From the NCBI GenBank assembly GCA_905221605.1, contig CAJNDS010000447.1, forward strand, positions 647,157 to 711,156: a stretch of DNA of 64,000 nt, in the 5' to 3' direction. The position numbers were made by a program, and so were the translations under genes. Every line of letters begins with the position of its first letter. The first letter of the stretch is position 1. Of the stretch, positions 8,272 to 17,611 are shown in pieces. Below the pieces are notes generated by a model, which was not told the DNA's origin, made no database searches, and was given only the letters and a program-made list of their open reading frames with translations. The stretch is from Symbiodinium natans (lineage: Eukaryota > Sar > Dinophyceae > Suessiales > Symbiodiniaceae).

Positions 8272-8342
8272 TAGGGTTCATAGGCTTCATAGGCTTCATA
8301 GGCTTCATAGGCTTCATAGGCTTCATAGGCTTCATAGGCTTC
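8272..8342. repeat. 9-bp tandem repeat (TTCATAGGC)
   Basis: About eight perfect copies of the 9-mer. A 9-bp unit keeps frame and gives the HRLHRL and EAYEAY repeats of the overlapping 87-aa and 60-aa frames. Confidence 0.95.
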
Positions 8343-8345
8343 CAG

Positions 8346-8443
8346 GGATGGTGGGGTGTTGTGGTGGGCTTTCCATGACTGAAGCGCAGTCGCTCCAGGA
8401 CGCTGCGGCCGCCGAGGTCTTCGCGGCACTCCAGGCACCCTGA
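8346..8443 (+). CDS. candidate C-terminal exon after the 9-bp repeat
   Basis: The frame from MVGCCGGLSMTEAQSL to AAAAEVFAALQAP ends in TGA about 10 bp before a TTTAGGG array. An AG lies just upstream (TTCCAG). The frame also continues upstream through the 9-bp repeat to 8180, so the repeat may be coding. Ala/Gln-rich helix; family unknown. Confidence 0.4.
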
Positions 8444-8451
8444 GCCGTGTG

Positions 8452-8500
8452 TTTAGGGTTTAGAGTTTAGGGTTTAGGGTTTAGGGTTTAGGGTTTAGGG
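8452..8500 (+). repeat. TTTAGGG telomere-like array
   Basis: Seven units. A TGAGCCGTGTG motif flanks both ends, as a short direct repeat around the array (8442-8452 and 8502-8512). Confidence 0.92.
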
Positions 8501-8978
8501 TGAGCCGTGTGCCCCACACGACGGCGAGCGCATCCCGCAACCTTATAAATCCCAGCAAACCTACATGTAGCGCTAAGACCCTGTTAAACCCTATAAAAGC
8601 CGGTAAATCCCAAGAAGCCCAGAAAGCCAAGCCTTTTCCCCAAACCCAACACCCTCAGCCCAAAAACCCTACTCCCTAGAACCCTTATAGGTTTAGGGTT
8701 TAGAGTTGAGGGTTGAGGGTTGAGTGTTGAGGGTGAAACCCCAGCTCATGAACCTGCTTTAGGGTGGAGAGGTAGGCTGAGGGAGGGGGAAGAGGTGTGG
8801 GCTTTCGGGCCAAAACCTCAAACTTAATGCCTTTATAAGGCAAGAGCCGTACACCCTTAAATAAAAGTACCTGGATCCTAAACCCTAAACCCTAGACTAG
8901 ACCCCAGAAACTAGACCCGGACCCTAGACCCTCCACCCCTTTATATAAGTGTTCCTTTGGGTAAGCTCCGAAGAGCAG

Positions 8979-9038
8979 GCGGAAGACTTCGTCTCCTACC
9001 ACCTGGGCCTTAAACTCAGCTTGGGGAGCGTTCGGTGA
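8979..9038 (+). CDS. candidate C-terminal mini-exon
   Basis: After GAAGAGCAG: AEDFVSYHLGLKLSLGSVR, TGA. Coding-like composition; family unknown. Confidence 0.33.
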   Translation, partial: AEDFVSYHLGLKLSLGSVR

Positions 9039-9069
9039 AAGCTCTCGGCTCTAGGGTTCTGGATTAAGG

Positions 9070-9220
9070 CTTAGGGTTATATTTAGGGTTTAGGGTTTGA
9101 GGTTTAGGGTTTAGGGTTTAGGGTTTAGGGTTCAGGGTTTAGGGTTTAGGGTTTAGGGTTTGAAGTTTAGGGTTTAGGGTTCAGGGTTGAGGGTTGAGGG
9201 TTTAGGGTTGAGGGTTTAGG
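9070..9220 (+). repeat. TTTAGGG array with TTCAGGG/TTGAGGG variants
   Basis: About 20 units. Variants cluster at the 3' end. Confidence 0.9.
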
Positions 9221-9358
9221 GGGTTTCGGGTTGGGGGTTTAGGGGTTCAGCGGTTCAGGGCTTTAAGGGACTAGGGGGGTTTCGGGGGTTTAAGGGACTA
9301 GGGGGGTTTAGGGGTTTAGGGCTTCAGGGGTTTACGGGTTCACGGTTTAAGGGTCTAG

Positions 9359-9466
9359 GCTTTTCGGGTTTGGGGCTCTTTGAACGCCACGCGATGGAAA
9401 GAGACATGCTTGCCCCAAGAAAGGCGGAAGACTGAGACCCTTCTGTCCAGCAACCCTAAACCCTAA
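9359..9466 (+). CDS. candidate terminal exon with telomere-derived stop
   Basis: After GGTCTAG: AFRVWGSLNATRWKETCLPQ, then ERRKTETLLSS and a TAA made by the following CCCTAAA array. Another frame here (LFERHAMERDMLAPRKAED, TGA) is equally open, so frame choice is uncertain. Confidence 0.3.
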   Translation, partial: AFRVWGSLNATRWKETCLPQERRKTETLLSSNPKP

Positions 9467-9597
9467 ACCGTAAACCCTAAAAAACCTAAACCCCAAACCC
9501 CAAACCCTAAACCCTAAACCCTAAACCCTAAACCCTAAACCCTAAATAAACCCTAAACAAACCCTAAACCCTAAATCCTAAACCCTAAACCCTAAAC
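9450..9597 (-). repeat. CCCTAAA telomere-like array
   Basis: About 18 units with CCCCAAA and AAATAAA interruptions. Confidence 0.92.
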
Positions 9598-9623
9598 CTT
9601 CCGGAGCTCGCGCCCCAGCCCAG

Positions 9624-9690
9624 GTCAGACCGACAACGGCCGCATCTGCGCCGTTAGCGTTCGCTCGTGCCCGGAGCGCTCCAACAGCCG
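9624..9690 (+). CDS. candidate internal exon with telomere-repeat donor
   Basis: After GCCCAG the segment reads QTDNGRICAVSVRSCPERSN then SR, strikingly protein-like. Its 3' edge is CCG followed by GTTTAGGG, so the GT needed for a splice donor would be the start of the TTTAGGG array. Without splicing it stops at TAG at 9701-9703. CCCTAAA lies upstream and TTTAGGG downstream. Confidence 0.4.
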
Positions 9691-9691
9691 G

Positions 9692-9852
9692 TTTAGGGTC
9701 TAGGGTTTAGGGTTTAGGGTTTCGGGTTTAGGGTTTCGGGTTTAGGGTTTCGGGTTTAGGGTTTCGGGTTTAGGGTTTCGGGTTTGGGGTTTAGGGTTTC
9801 GGGTTTAGGGTTTAGGGTTTCGGTTTGGGGTTTGGGGTTTAGGGTTTAGGCA
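9692..9852 (+). repeat. TTTAGGG/TTTCGGG alternating array
   Basis: TTTAGGG alternates regularly with TTTCGGG, giving a 14-bp higher-order unit repeated about six times. This shows local amplification after the variant arose. Confidence 0.92.
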
Positions 9853-9963
9853 CGCTCAAACCCTCAACCCGAAAATCCGTGCAGCATCGAGCCTGGTGCC
9901 TGTTGGGGTTTAGGCTCAGGGCTTCAAATTGAAACCCTAGCCCCCTGGAAAGGAGATAGCCTA

Positions 9964-10233
9964 AAACACTAAACCCTAAACCCCAAACCCCAAACCCTAA
10001 ACGCTAAACCCTAAAGCCTAAAGCCTAAACCCTAAACCCTAAACCCTAAACCCTAAACCCTAAACCCTAAACCCTAAACCCTAAACCCTAAACCCTAAAC
10101 CCTAAACCCTAAACCCTAAACCCTAAACCCTAAACCCCTAAACCCTAAACCCTAAACCCTAAACCCTAAACCCTAAACCCTAAACCCTAAACCCTAAACC
10201 CTAAACCCTAAACCCTAAACCCTAAACCCTACC
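9964..10233 (-). repeat. longest CCCTAAA array (~36 units)
   Basis: About 270 bp of CCCTAAA with rare variants, mainly at its 5' edge. It is interstitial, because unique sequence and genes lie on both sides. Confidence 0.96.
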
Positions 10234-10242
10234 CACAAACAG

Positions 10243-10329
10243 AAGATGAAGCCCAGTCCCCAGCTGCAGGAGCCTGCCGAGGACGCGGAGCCCGATGCCG
10301 AGGACAACCTCTCCGAGGCTGGGATTTGA
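10243..10329 (+). CDS. candidate acidic C-terminal mini-exon
   Basis: After ACAAACAG: KMKPSPQLQEPAEDAEPDAE followed by DNLSEAGI and TGA. It starts 10 bp after the longest CCCTAAA array. Strong acidic bias and high GC set it apart from the repeats. Family unknown. Confidence 0.4.
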   Translation, partial: KMKPSPQLQEPAEDAEPDAEDNLSEAGI

Positions 10330-10339
10330 GGGCGGTCCC

Positions 10340-10805
10340 CTTCTAAACCCTAAACCCTCAACCCTAAACACTAAACCCGAAACCCGAAACCCTAAACCCT
10401 AAACCCTAAACCCTAAGCCCTAAGCCCTAAGCCCTAAACCCTGAACCCCGACCTCCTTAACCCCCAAACCCAACCCCCTCAACCCTAAACCCCTACAAAC
10501 CATAAGCCCTAAATCATAAACCCTTTGAGCCCGAAACCCCTCACCCCTCACCCCAAGCCCCTAAACCCCCAAAACCCGCAACCCTTTTAAACCCTAGACC
10601 TCTGCACCCTAACCCCTAAACCCTACACCCCTCAAGCTCTCAGCCCCTCCACCCTAAACCCTAAACCCTGGACCCTGAACCCCAAACCTAAACCCTAAAC
10701 TCCAAACCTAAACCCCAAACCATAAACCCGAAACCCTAAACCCTAAACCCTAAACCCTAAACCCTAAACCCTAAACCCTAAACCCTAAACCCCAAACCTA
10801 AACCC
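10340..10805 (-). repeat. degenerate CCCTAAA/CCCCAAA tract
   Basis: Mixed CCCTAAA, CCCTCA and CCCCAAAC units, with a perfect block at 10735-10795. Confidence 0.88.
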
Positions 10806-10832
10806 TACGCTCTGGGGGTGTGGGCTTGTCAG

Positions 10833-10943
10833 CTTTTGGATCGGCTGTTCTCTTCGCCCGGGTCTCCTGGTCCTGGGCTGGTCCTTGGCCTCCTGAATCC
10901 CACAGAGTACCCTCAACCCTCAACCCTCAACTCTAAACCCTAA
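10833..10943 (+). CDS. candidate terminal exon with telomere-derived stop
   Basis: After TTGTCAG: LLDRLFSSPGSPGPGLVLGL, then LNPTEYP and repeat-encoded residues to TAA in CCCTAAA. Family unknown. Confidence 0.33.
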   Translation, partial: LLDRLFSSPGSPGPGLVLGLLNPTEYPQPSTLNSKP

Positions 10944-11010
10944 ATCCTAAACCCTAAACCCTAAACCCTGAACCCTAAACCCTAAACCCTAAACCCTAAC
11001 CCTAAACCCC
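10930..11010 (-). repeat. CCCTAAA telomere-like array
   Basis: About ten units with variants. Confidence 0.9.
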
Positions 11011-11029
11011 AAATCCTACCAACGAACAT

Positions 11030-11740
11030 TCCGCGAGAATCCCTGTCCGAAGCCCCAGAGAAAAATCCCCGGAGTGCCCAGCCCCACATCATCCCTACAG
11101 TAGTCGTCAAGTTGCTGGCTCTGTGCCTTAAGGAACAGCTAGTTCGTCTTCTTCGCTTCTTCTCTTTTCTTGTTTTTCTTTAATCGTTAGTTATTGTTCT
11201 TCCTATTGTTTCTCTTATGTTGCTTTTTCTTCTCTATTGCTCTTCTCAGTTCTAGTCGTGTAGATATTCTGTGCCGGTCGTGGTATACATATATGTTTAC
11301 GTATATGTATATATGGCTGGGTCTCTACAATCGCACCTGATAAAGAGGACCCCCCCCCCCCCCCCCAAAAGGACCCTAATTTCGAGAATTGCCCATGTGC
11401 GTGATACTGGGGTTGGGAATCTAGGGAGCTAGGGTTCTGTTTTAGGGCTGCGAGAGTTGATGTTTAGGGTTAATTAGGGTTTAGGAATTAGGGACGGCTT
11501 AGGGAAATGCAGTTTCCAGGGAGATTTCTGGATGGGGGCTTTGAGTTTGACTCCTCTCTTTTAGTGACTTCGACTTGTGTTTCCGCTTACGTTTTGTTTT
11601 GCCCAAGGCTCTAACAAATTGGCGGCTCTAGGACTTAATGGGTTCCCTCCTACCCCCCCCCCCCCCCCCCCTAGGTGCCCCCCTTAAACAGCCTTGATTT
11701 GGCTATTTTCCCTGAATAGCCTTAAGAAGGGCGGAAGCCA
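11030..11740. other. non-repeat spacer, no confident gene
   Basis: T-rich sequence with TTCTTCTT runs (about 11,150-11,240) and two poly-C tracts (about 11,349-11,366 and 11,652-11,670). No convincing exon was seen. The poly-C runs are possible assembly-error points. Confidence 0.6.
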
Positions 11741-11741
11741 C

Positions 11742-11810
11742 CCTAAACCCTAAACCCTAAACCCTAAACCCTAAACCCTAAAACCCTAAACCCTAAACCC
11801 CTATACCCCT
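11742..11810 (-). repeat. last array of the 5' telomere mosaic
   Basis: Seven to eight CCCTAAA units. Beyond this only isolated short arrays occur. Confidence 0.92.
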
Positions 11811-12100
11811 ATGTGGCATGGACCTTTATGTATTATTTGACGTTCTCTCTTGTTTTGTATTTAAAAACCTATAAACAAACTAAATCCAAGAAACCTGAAG
11901 CACAAATTCACCAATTTCGTTCTCTTAGGGTTTAGGGCTTACGATTTATAATTTACTCTGTTTTTTGACGCGAACGTACAGACGCAGTCAGATGTTGGCA
12001 ACGAATACTAGCTATCACTTCTGCTCTTGCGTGGGGGATGATCCAAGCGGTCTCTCGGGTCGAGCTGCGCACCGTTGTGCGCACATTGAAGTGTCCTGTC

Positions 12101-12645
12101 AGCTGTCGTGCCCAATTGTTGCTTGGTGTGGATCGGCAAAGATCACTGCTACTGAAAGAGGCATCTTCTCATGAAGATGCCCTAACTCTTTCAAGACATC
12201 TACATTATCATTCAACGCGTACAGACGTCGGTTCGACAACCTGTAAAACTTCGTACTCTTCTTCACAAACTGAAGTGGACGCGAGTCCTGCAGTGCCCTG
12301 AACCGTCTCGTGCAGAAAACACCCCCGCAGAAAATCACTGCCTTTACCGCAAGCATTGGAATCATACAACCGCACAACCCGCTACAGTCCACCTCCGCCA
12401 CGGACGCACCCATGACCGCAGAAGCCACTGCCCCGCCGATAAGGAGCCGACCAAAAACAAGCAACGACGGCACCCATTGCAAAAGACCTGCGAAAACGTC
12501 TCGCGTAATCAGTGACCATCATACAACAATCGGTGAACAATCTTAAGACACTATTTTTGCGGGCAACCAATAGCAACTGGTCGACCAAGCCGATGCCTGA
12601 AGACGGCACGGCTGCGGCGCCTCGGAGCTTGTCTTCCTGACTCGG
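12101..12645 (-). repeat. direct duplication, copy A, with open frame
   Basis: It is near-identical to 12673-13226. On the minus strand both copies keep an open stretch: RALQDSRPLQFVKKSTKF, then RLSNRRLYALNDNVDVL and KELGHLHEK. Differences are mostly amino-acid changing (Tyr/Asp, Met/Lys, Pro/Ala). The frame spans 12,099-12,482 here. It could be a duplicated exon; no family is recognised. Confidence 0.6.
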
Positions 12646-12672
12646 GAAACGGCTGCGGCCGACGCCAAGTCT

Positions 12673-13226
12673 CGCCAGCTGTCGTGCAGAATTGTTGCTT
12701 GGTGTGCGTCGACAAAGATCACTGCTACTGAAAGAGGCTTCTTCTCATGAAGATGCCCTAACTCTTTCAAGACATCTACATTATCATTCAACGCGTACAG
12801 ACGTCGGTTCGACAATCTGTCGAACTTCGTACTCTTCTTCACAAACTGAAGTGGACGCGAGTCCTGCAGTGCCCTGAACCGTCTCGTGCAGAAAACACTC
12901 CCGCAGAAAATCACCTTGAGACACATGCCTTTACCGCAAGCATTGGAATCATGCAGCCGCACAACCCGCTACAGTCCACCTCCGCCACGGACACTCCCAT
13001 GACCGCAGAAGCCACTGCCCCGCCGAGAAGGAGCCAAAAAAAAAAAGCAACGACAGCACCCATTGCAAAAGACCCGCGAAAACTTCTCGGATAATCAGTG
13101 ACCATCATACAACAATCGGTGAACAATCTTAAGACACTAACTTTGCGGACAACAAATAGCAACTCGTTGACCAAGCCGATGCCTGAAAACGGCGCGGCTC
13201 CAGCGCCTCGAAGCTTGTCTTCCTCA
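12673..13226 (-). repeat. direct duplication, copy B, with open frame
   Basis: Second copy, with a 13-bp insertion (near 12,918) and a poly-A expansion relative to copy A. The shared minus-strand frame continues in 12,543-12,962. The insertion shifts the frame upstream of VIFCG, so the two copies cannot encode the same full protein. Confidence 0.6.
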
Positions 13227-13229
13227 CTG

Positions 13230-13898
13230 TGTGTTTTTGAGATTTAAAGGAGAACAAGAGAAGAGAAGGGAGAGAGAAAGGAGAGAGGAGAGATCAACAG
13301 GAATGCAACTCTAAATGGAAGAGCAATGAAAAGAATGGAAGAGAAATGAGGACAGGCGAAATGCAAAAATCAGGCAAAGAGAAGATGGTGCTCGTTTTCA
13401 TCTTTCCTCTGGTTCTTATTTTTCTCTTCTCTTGTTCATTTCCGTTAGAAAAAACAAAAGGAATAACAATGAACATGTAAGCAAACCCAGCTGATGCTCA
13501 TGATTTTTTCCTTTCTCCCTCTCTCTCTCTCTCCATATATGGGCGATGGAACGGGTGTCCTTGTTGGGCCGTTTCCTGCATCTTCAAGTGAGGAACCTAA
13601 GTGTTTTCTTTTGTTCGTTTGAAGACACAGAAAGCGATTAAAAGGGACGTCCATTTTGGATTGGCAGCCAACCCAGCTGATGCTCATGATTTTTTTTCTC
13701 TCTCTCTCTCTCTATATATATATATGGGCGATGGAATGGGTGTCCTTTTTGATCGTTTTCTGCATCTTCAAGCGAGGAAAAGGGACACCCCACAAGAAAG
13801 CACTTAGGGTGTCCCTTTTGCTCGTTTGAAGACACAGAAAGCGATTAAAAGGGACGTCCATTTTGGATTGGCAGCCAACCCAGCTGATGCTCATGATT

Positions 13899-13938
<40 letters not shown>

Positions 13939-14105
13939 GCGATGGAATGGGTGTCCTTTTTTGATCGTTTTCTGCATCTTCAAGCGAGGAAAAGGGACAC
14001 CCCACAAGAAAGCACTTAGGGTGTCCCTTTTGCTCGTTTGAAGACACAGAAAGCGATTAAAAGGGACGCCCGTTTTGGATTGGCAGCCAACCCAGCTGAT
14101 GCTCA

Positions 14106-14151
<46 letters not shown>

Positions 14152-15414
14152 ATATATGGGCGATGGAACAGGTGTCCTTTTAGATCGTTTTCTGCATCTT
14201 CAAGCGAAGAAAAGGGACACCACAAGAAAACACTTAGGGTGTCCCTTTTGCTCGTTTGAAGACACAGCAAGCGATTAAAAGGGGCGCCCATTTTGGATTG
14301 GCAGCAAACCCAGCTGATGCTCATGATTTATCTCTCTCCCCATATATGGGCGATGGAACGGGTGTCCTTTTTGGATCGTTTTCTGCATCTTCAAGCGAAG
14401 AAAAGGGACACCACAAGAAAACACTTAGTAAGGGTGCCCCTTTTGCTCGTTTCAAGACACAGAAAGCGATTAAAAGGGACGCCCATTTTGGATCGGCAGC
14501 AAACCCAGCTGATGCTCATGATTTATCTCTGTCTATATATGGGCGATGGAACGGGTGTCCTTCCTGATCGTTTTCTGCATCTTCAAGGGAGAAGGAAGGG
14601 CACCGCCCAAGAAGGAAAAGTAACATCAGATATAGGGAGGGAAATTGAAGAGCTCCTCTCTTTACTTAGTCATTCCCTTTCCTCTCTTCTTATCTGTTGT
14701 TTTCTTCGCTTCAAAATGCAAAATAAGGGAAAAGAGATTTCCTGAAGAGGAGGGAGGGCACCTATTGAAGAGCTCCTGTCTTTACTTAGTCATTCCCTTT
14801 CCTCTCTTATCCGTTGTTTTATTCGCTTCAAAAAGCAAAATAAGCGAAAAGAGATTTCCTGAAGAGGAGGGAGGGCACCTATCTGTAAAGAGCAATCGTT
14901 TAGAGGGGAACAGGAGAAGAGGAGCGAGAGAGAAGGACAGAGGAGAGATACAGGGAATCCAATTTCAATAGAACAGCAAAGAAAAGAATCGAAGAGAGAT
15001 GAATAGAGAAGAGGGAGAGACAAAACAAGGCGCAGAGAAGACGGCACTCTTCTTTATCTATCCTCCCTCCCTTATCTCTCCCTTCCCTCTTTCTTTTCCA
15101 GATAAGAACAACTAACGAGGAATAATTATGAAAAGGAGAAGAGTAAGGAAAGGAGCAGAAGAGATAGGCCGAGAAGAGGGATATGATGAAGTACGGCAAG
15201 GTCCACGCGCAACCTCTGCTTACCCTGCCACTGTTTTATCCTGCAAGTTCCTTTCTTGTTGTTCATCAGTCAAAAAGTAACAGAAAGAGAGAAGGGAAAG
15301 GGAAGTGAGAGAGGAGAGAGAACAAGGATGCCATTTTTCTGGAAGGGTACTGGAAAGAAGAGAAGAGACAGGAAGCAAGGAGACGGAGTGACAAAATAAA
15401 GCGCAAAGCTCTAC
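13230..15414. repeat. large direct duplication, copy 1
   Basis: It begins at GTGTGTTTTTGAGATTTAAA and matches 16,855-18,895 almost base for base. The offset is about 3,625 bp at the start and 3,481 bp after the CT units, because one internal unit is missing from copy 2. Homology ends abruptly at AAAGCTCTA. The many 60-150 aa frames here are repeats in several frames on both strands; none looks like a real protein. Confidence 0.93.
13500..14600. repeat. ~145-220-bp tandem units with (CT)n spacers
   Basis: Each unit runs GCTGATGCTCATGATT, (CT)n, TATATATGGGCGATGGAA, GGTGTCCTTTT, a GAT(C)GTTTTCTGCATCTTCAAG block, AAGGGACACC, a CACTTAGGGTGTCCC block and AAGCGATTAAAAGGG. About six units occur in copy 1 and five in copy 2. 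(CT)n length differs unit by unit. GGGACACC and GGTGTCCC can pair as hairpin arms. Confidence 0.9.
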
Positions 15415-15597
15415 ATATATCATCTCTCCCTTGTCTCTCCCTATTCCCTTTTGATGGGACGCCCCAGAACTAAAATATTTAAATCCAGGTATTTGAATAA
15501 TTAAATTCTTTAAATTATTTAAATGGTTGGGTTTCCAGAGGAACCAATGGATTTGAATAATTAGATTATTTAGATTATTTTGGCGCCTCCTGTGAGC

Positions 15598-15895
15598 CAA
15601 GTCTGTGATGAAGTATGTCCCTTCTCCCCGCGGGCCAAATTTGTGATGAAGTATGTCCCCTCTCCCCGTGGGCCAAATTTGTGATGAAGCATGTCCCCTC
15701 TCCCCGTAGGCCAGGTCTGTGATCCAGCATCCCACCAGCGTGATGAAGTAGGTTCCCTCTCTTTGTGGCTGAAGTATGTCCCCTCGCCCCGTGGGCCATG
15801 TTTGTGATCCAGCCCCCCAGCAGCGTGATGAAGTATATCCCCTCTCCCTGTGGGCCAAGTCTGTGATGAAGTATGTCCCTTCTCCCCATGATGAA
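15598..15895. repeat. 37-bp tandem repeat (GTGATGAAGTATGTCCCC...)
   Basis: About seven degenerate copies built from GTGATGAAGTATGTCCC, CTCTCCCCGTGGGCCA and a short linker. They give GEGTYFIT-type peptide repeats in three minus-strand frames. Units vary in length, so no single frame is kept. This region is unique to the segment between the two large copies. Confidence 0.85.
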
Positions 15896-16854
15896 GTATA
15901 TTTGGAAGCTGAGAGTCGTGTTTTGGTGTGGTAGATTGTGGTAGATAGAAAGGAAAGGGCATGAGAAAGTAGCGAGAGGAGCTCTTCAATTCCCTTCCTG
16001 CTTTATTGCAACACATGCCCCTCTTGTTCTTCCTTTCTTGTGTTTTTGTCATTTAGAGGGGAACAGGAGAAGAGGAGCGAGAGAGAAGGAGAGGGGAGAG
16101 ATAACAGGAATCCAATTTCAATGGAATGGCAAAGAAAAGAATAGAAGAGAGATGAATAGAGAAGATGGAGAGACAAAACGAGGCGCTGAGAAGATGGCAC
16201 TCTTCTTTATCTATCCTATCTCCCTTATCTCTCCCTTCCCTCTTTCTTTTCGAAATAAGAACAACTAAAGAGGAAGAATTTATGAAAAGGAGAAGAGTAA
16301 GGAAAAGAGCAGAAGAGATAGGCCGAGAAGAGGGACATGATGAAGTACGGCAAGGTCCAAGCGCAAGGAGTCACCCTCTGCTTTACCTTCCACTGCTTTG
16401 TCATACCTGTCTTGTGCTTTATCAGTTAAACGGAAACAGAAGGAGAGAAGGGAAAGGGAAGTGAGAGAGGAGAGACAACAAGGAGGCCATTTTAATTTTC
16501 TGGAAGGGTACTGAACAGAAGAGAGGAGACAAGAAACAAGGAGACGGAGGAACACAACAAGGCGCAAAGAAGATGGCACTCTTCTTTGTCTATCATCTCT
16601 CCCTTCCTTGTCTCTCCCTTTTCCCTCTATTCTTAAAAAGGACAAGACCTCTTCGCAGATAGGTGCCCTCTCTCCTCTTCAGGAAGCCCCCATTGCCCTT
16701 ATTTTGCTTGCTTTCTGAAACGACAAGGAAAACAACACATAGAAAGAGAGGAAATGGAATGAACCAATAGGCAGTGGAGCTCTTCAATTTCTTTCCCTAT
16801 CTCTTTTCTTCTTTTTTTATTCTTCATTCAACAAGGAAAAGAAGCTTCCTTTTG
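15896..16854. repeat. diverged partial copy of the duplication unit
   Basis: GAGGGGAACAGGAGAAGAGG, the TATCTCTCCCTTCCC block and the GGCAAGGTCCA block recur here from 14,900-15,350, with more mismatches. It is an older, partial copy between the two recent ones. Purine-rich GAGA/GGAAGA sequence dominates. Confidence 0.75.
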
Positions 16855-17316
16855 TGTGTTTCTGAGATTTAAAGGAGAACAAGAGAAGAGAAGGGAGAGA
16901 GAAACAAGAGAGGAGAGATCAACAGGAATGCAACTCTAAATGGAAGAGCAATGAAAAGAATGGAAGAGAAATGAGGACAGGCGAAATGCAAAAATCAGGC
17001 AAAGAGAAGATGGTGCTCGTTTTCATCTTTCCTCTGGTTCTTATTTTTCTCTTCTCTTGTTCATTTCCGTTAGAAAAAACAAAAGGAATAACAATGAACA
17101 TGTAAGCAAACCCAGCTGATGCTCATGATTTTTTCCTTTCTCCCTCTCTCTCTCTCTCCATATATGGGCGATGGAACGGGTGTCCTTGTTGGGCCGTTTC
17201 CTGCATCTTCAAGTGAGGAACCTAAGTGTTTTCTTTTGTTCGTTTGAAGACACAGAAAGCGATTAAAAGGGACGTCCATTTTGGATTGGCAGCCAACCCA
17301 GCTGATGCTCATGATT

Positions 17317-17375
<59 letters not shown>

Positions 17376-17544
17376 GGGCGATGGAATGGGTGTCCTTTTT
17401 TGATCGTTTTCTGCATCTTCAAGCGAGGAAAAGGGACACCCCACAAGAAAGCACTTAGGGTGTCCCTTTTGCTCGTTTGAAGACACAGAAAGCGATTAAA
17501 AGGGACGCCCGTTTTGGATTGGCAGCCAACCCAGCTGATGCTCA

Positions 17545-17611
<67 letters not shown>

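Noticed and set aside
8272-8342. Repeat protein with HRL/EAY triplets
   Set aside because: Both strands are open only because a 9-bp unit keeps frame. Only the non-repeat tail (8346-8443) looks like protein.
11349-11366. Poly-C tracts as biological signals (11.35, 11.65, 31.3, 40.1 kb)
   Set aside because: Long homopolymers are common sequencing or assembly problem sites, and no nearby motif supports a function.
15598-15895. CRISPR-like array of ~37-bp repeats
   Set aside because: The repeats are contiguous and degenerate, with no unique spacers of constant size, in eukaryotic DNA.
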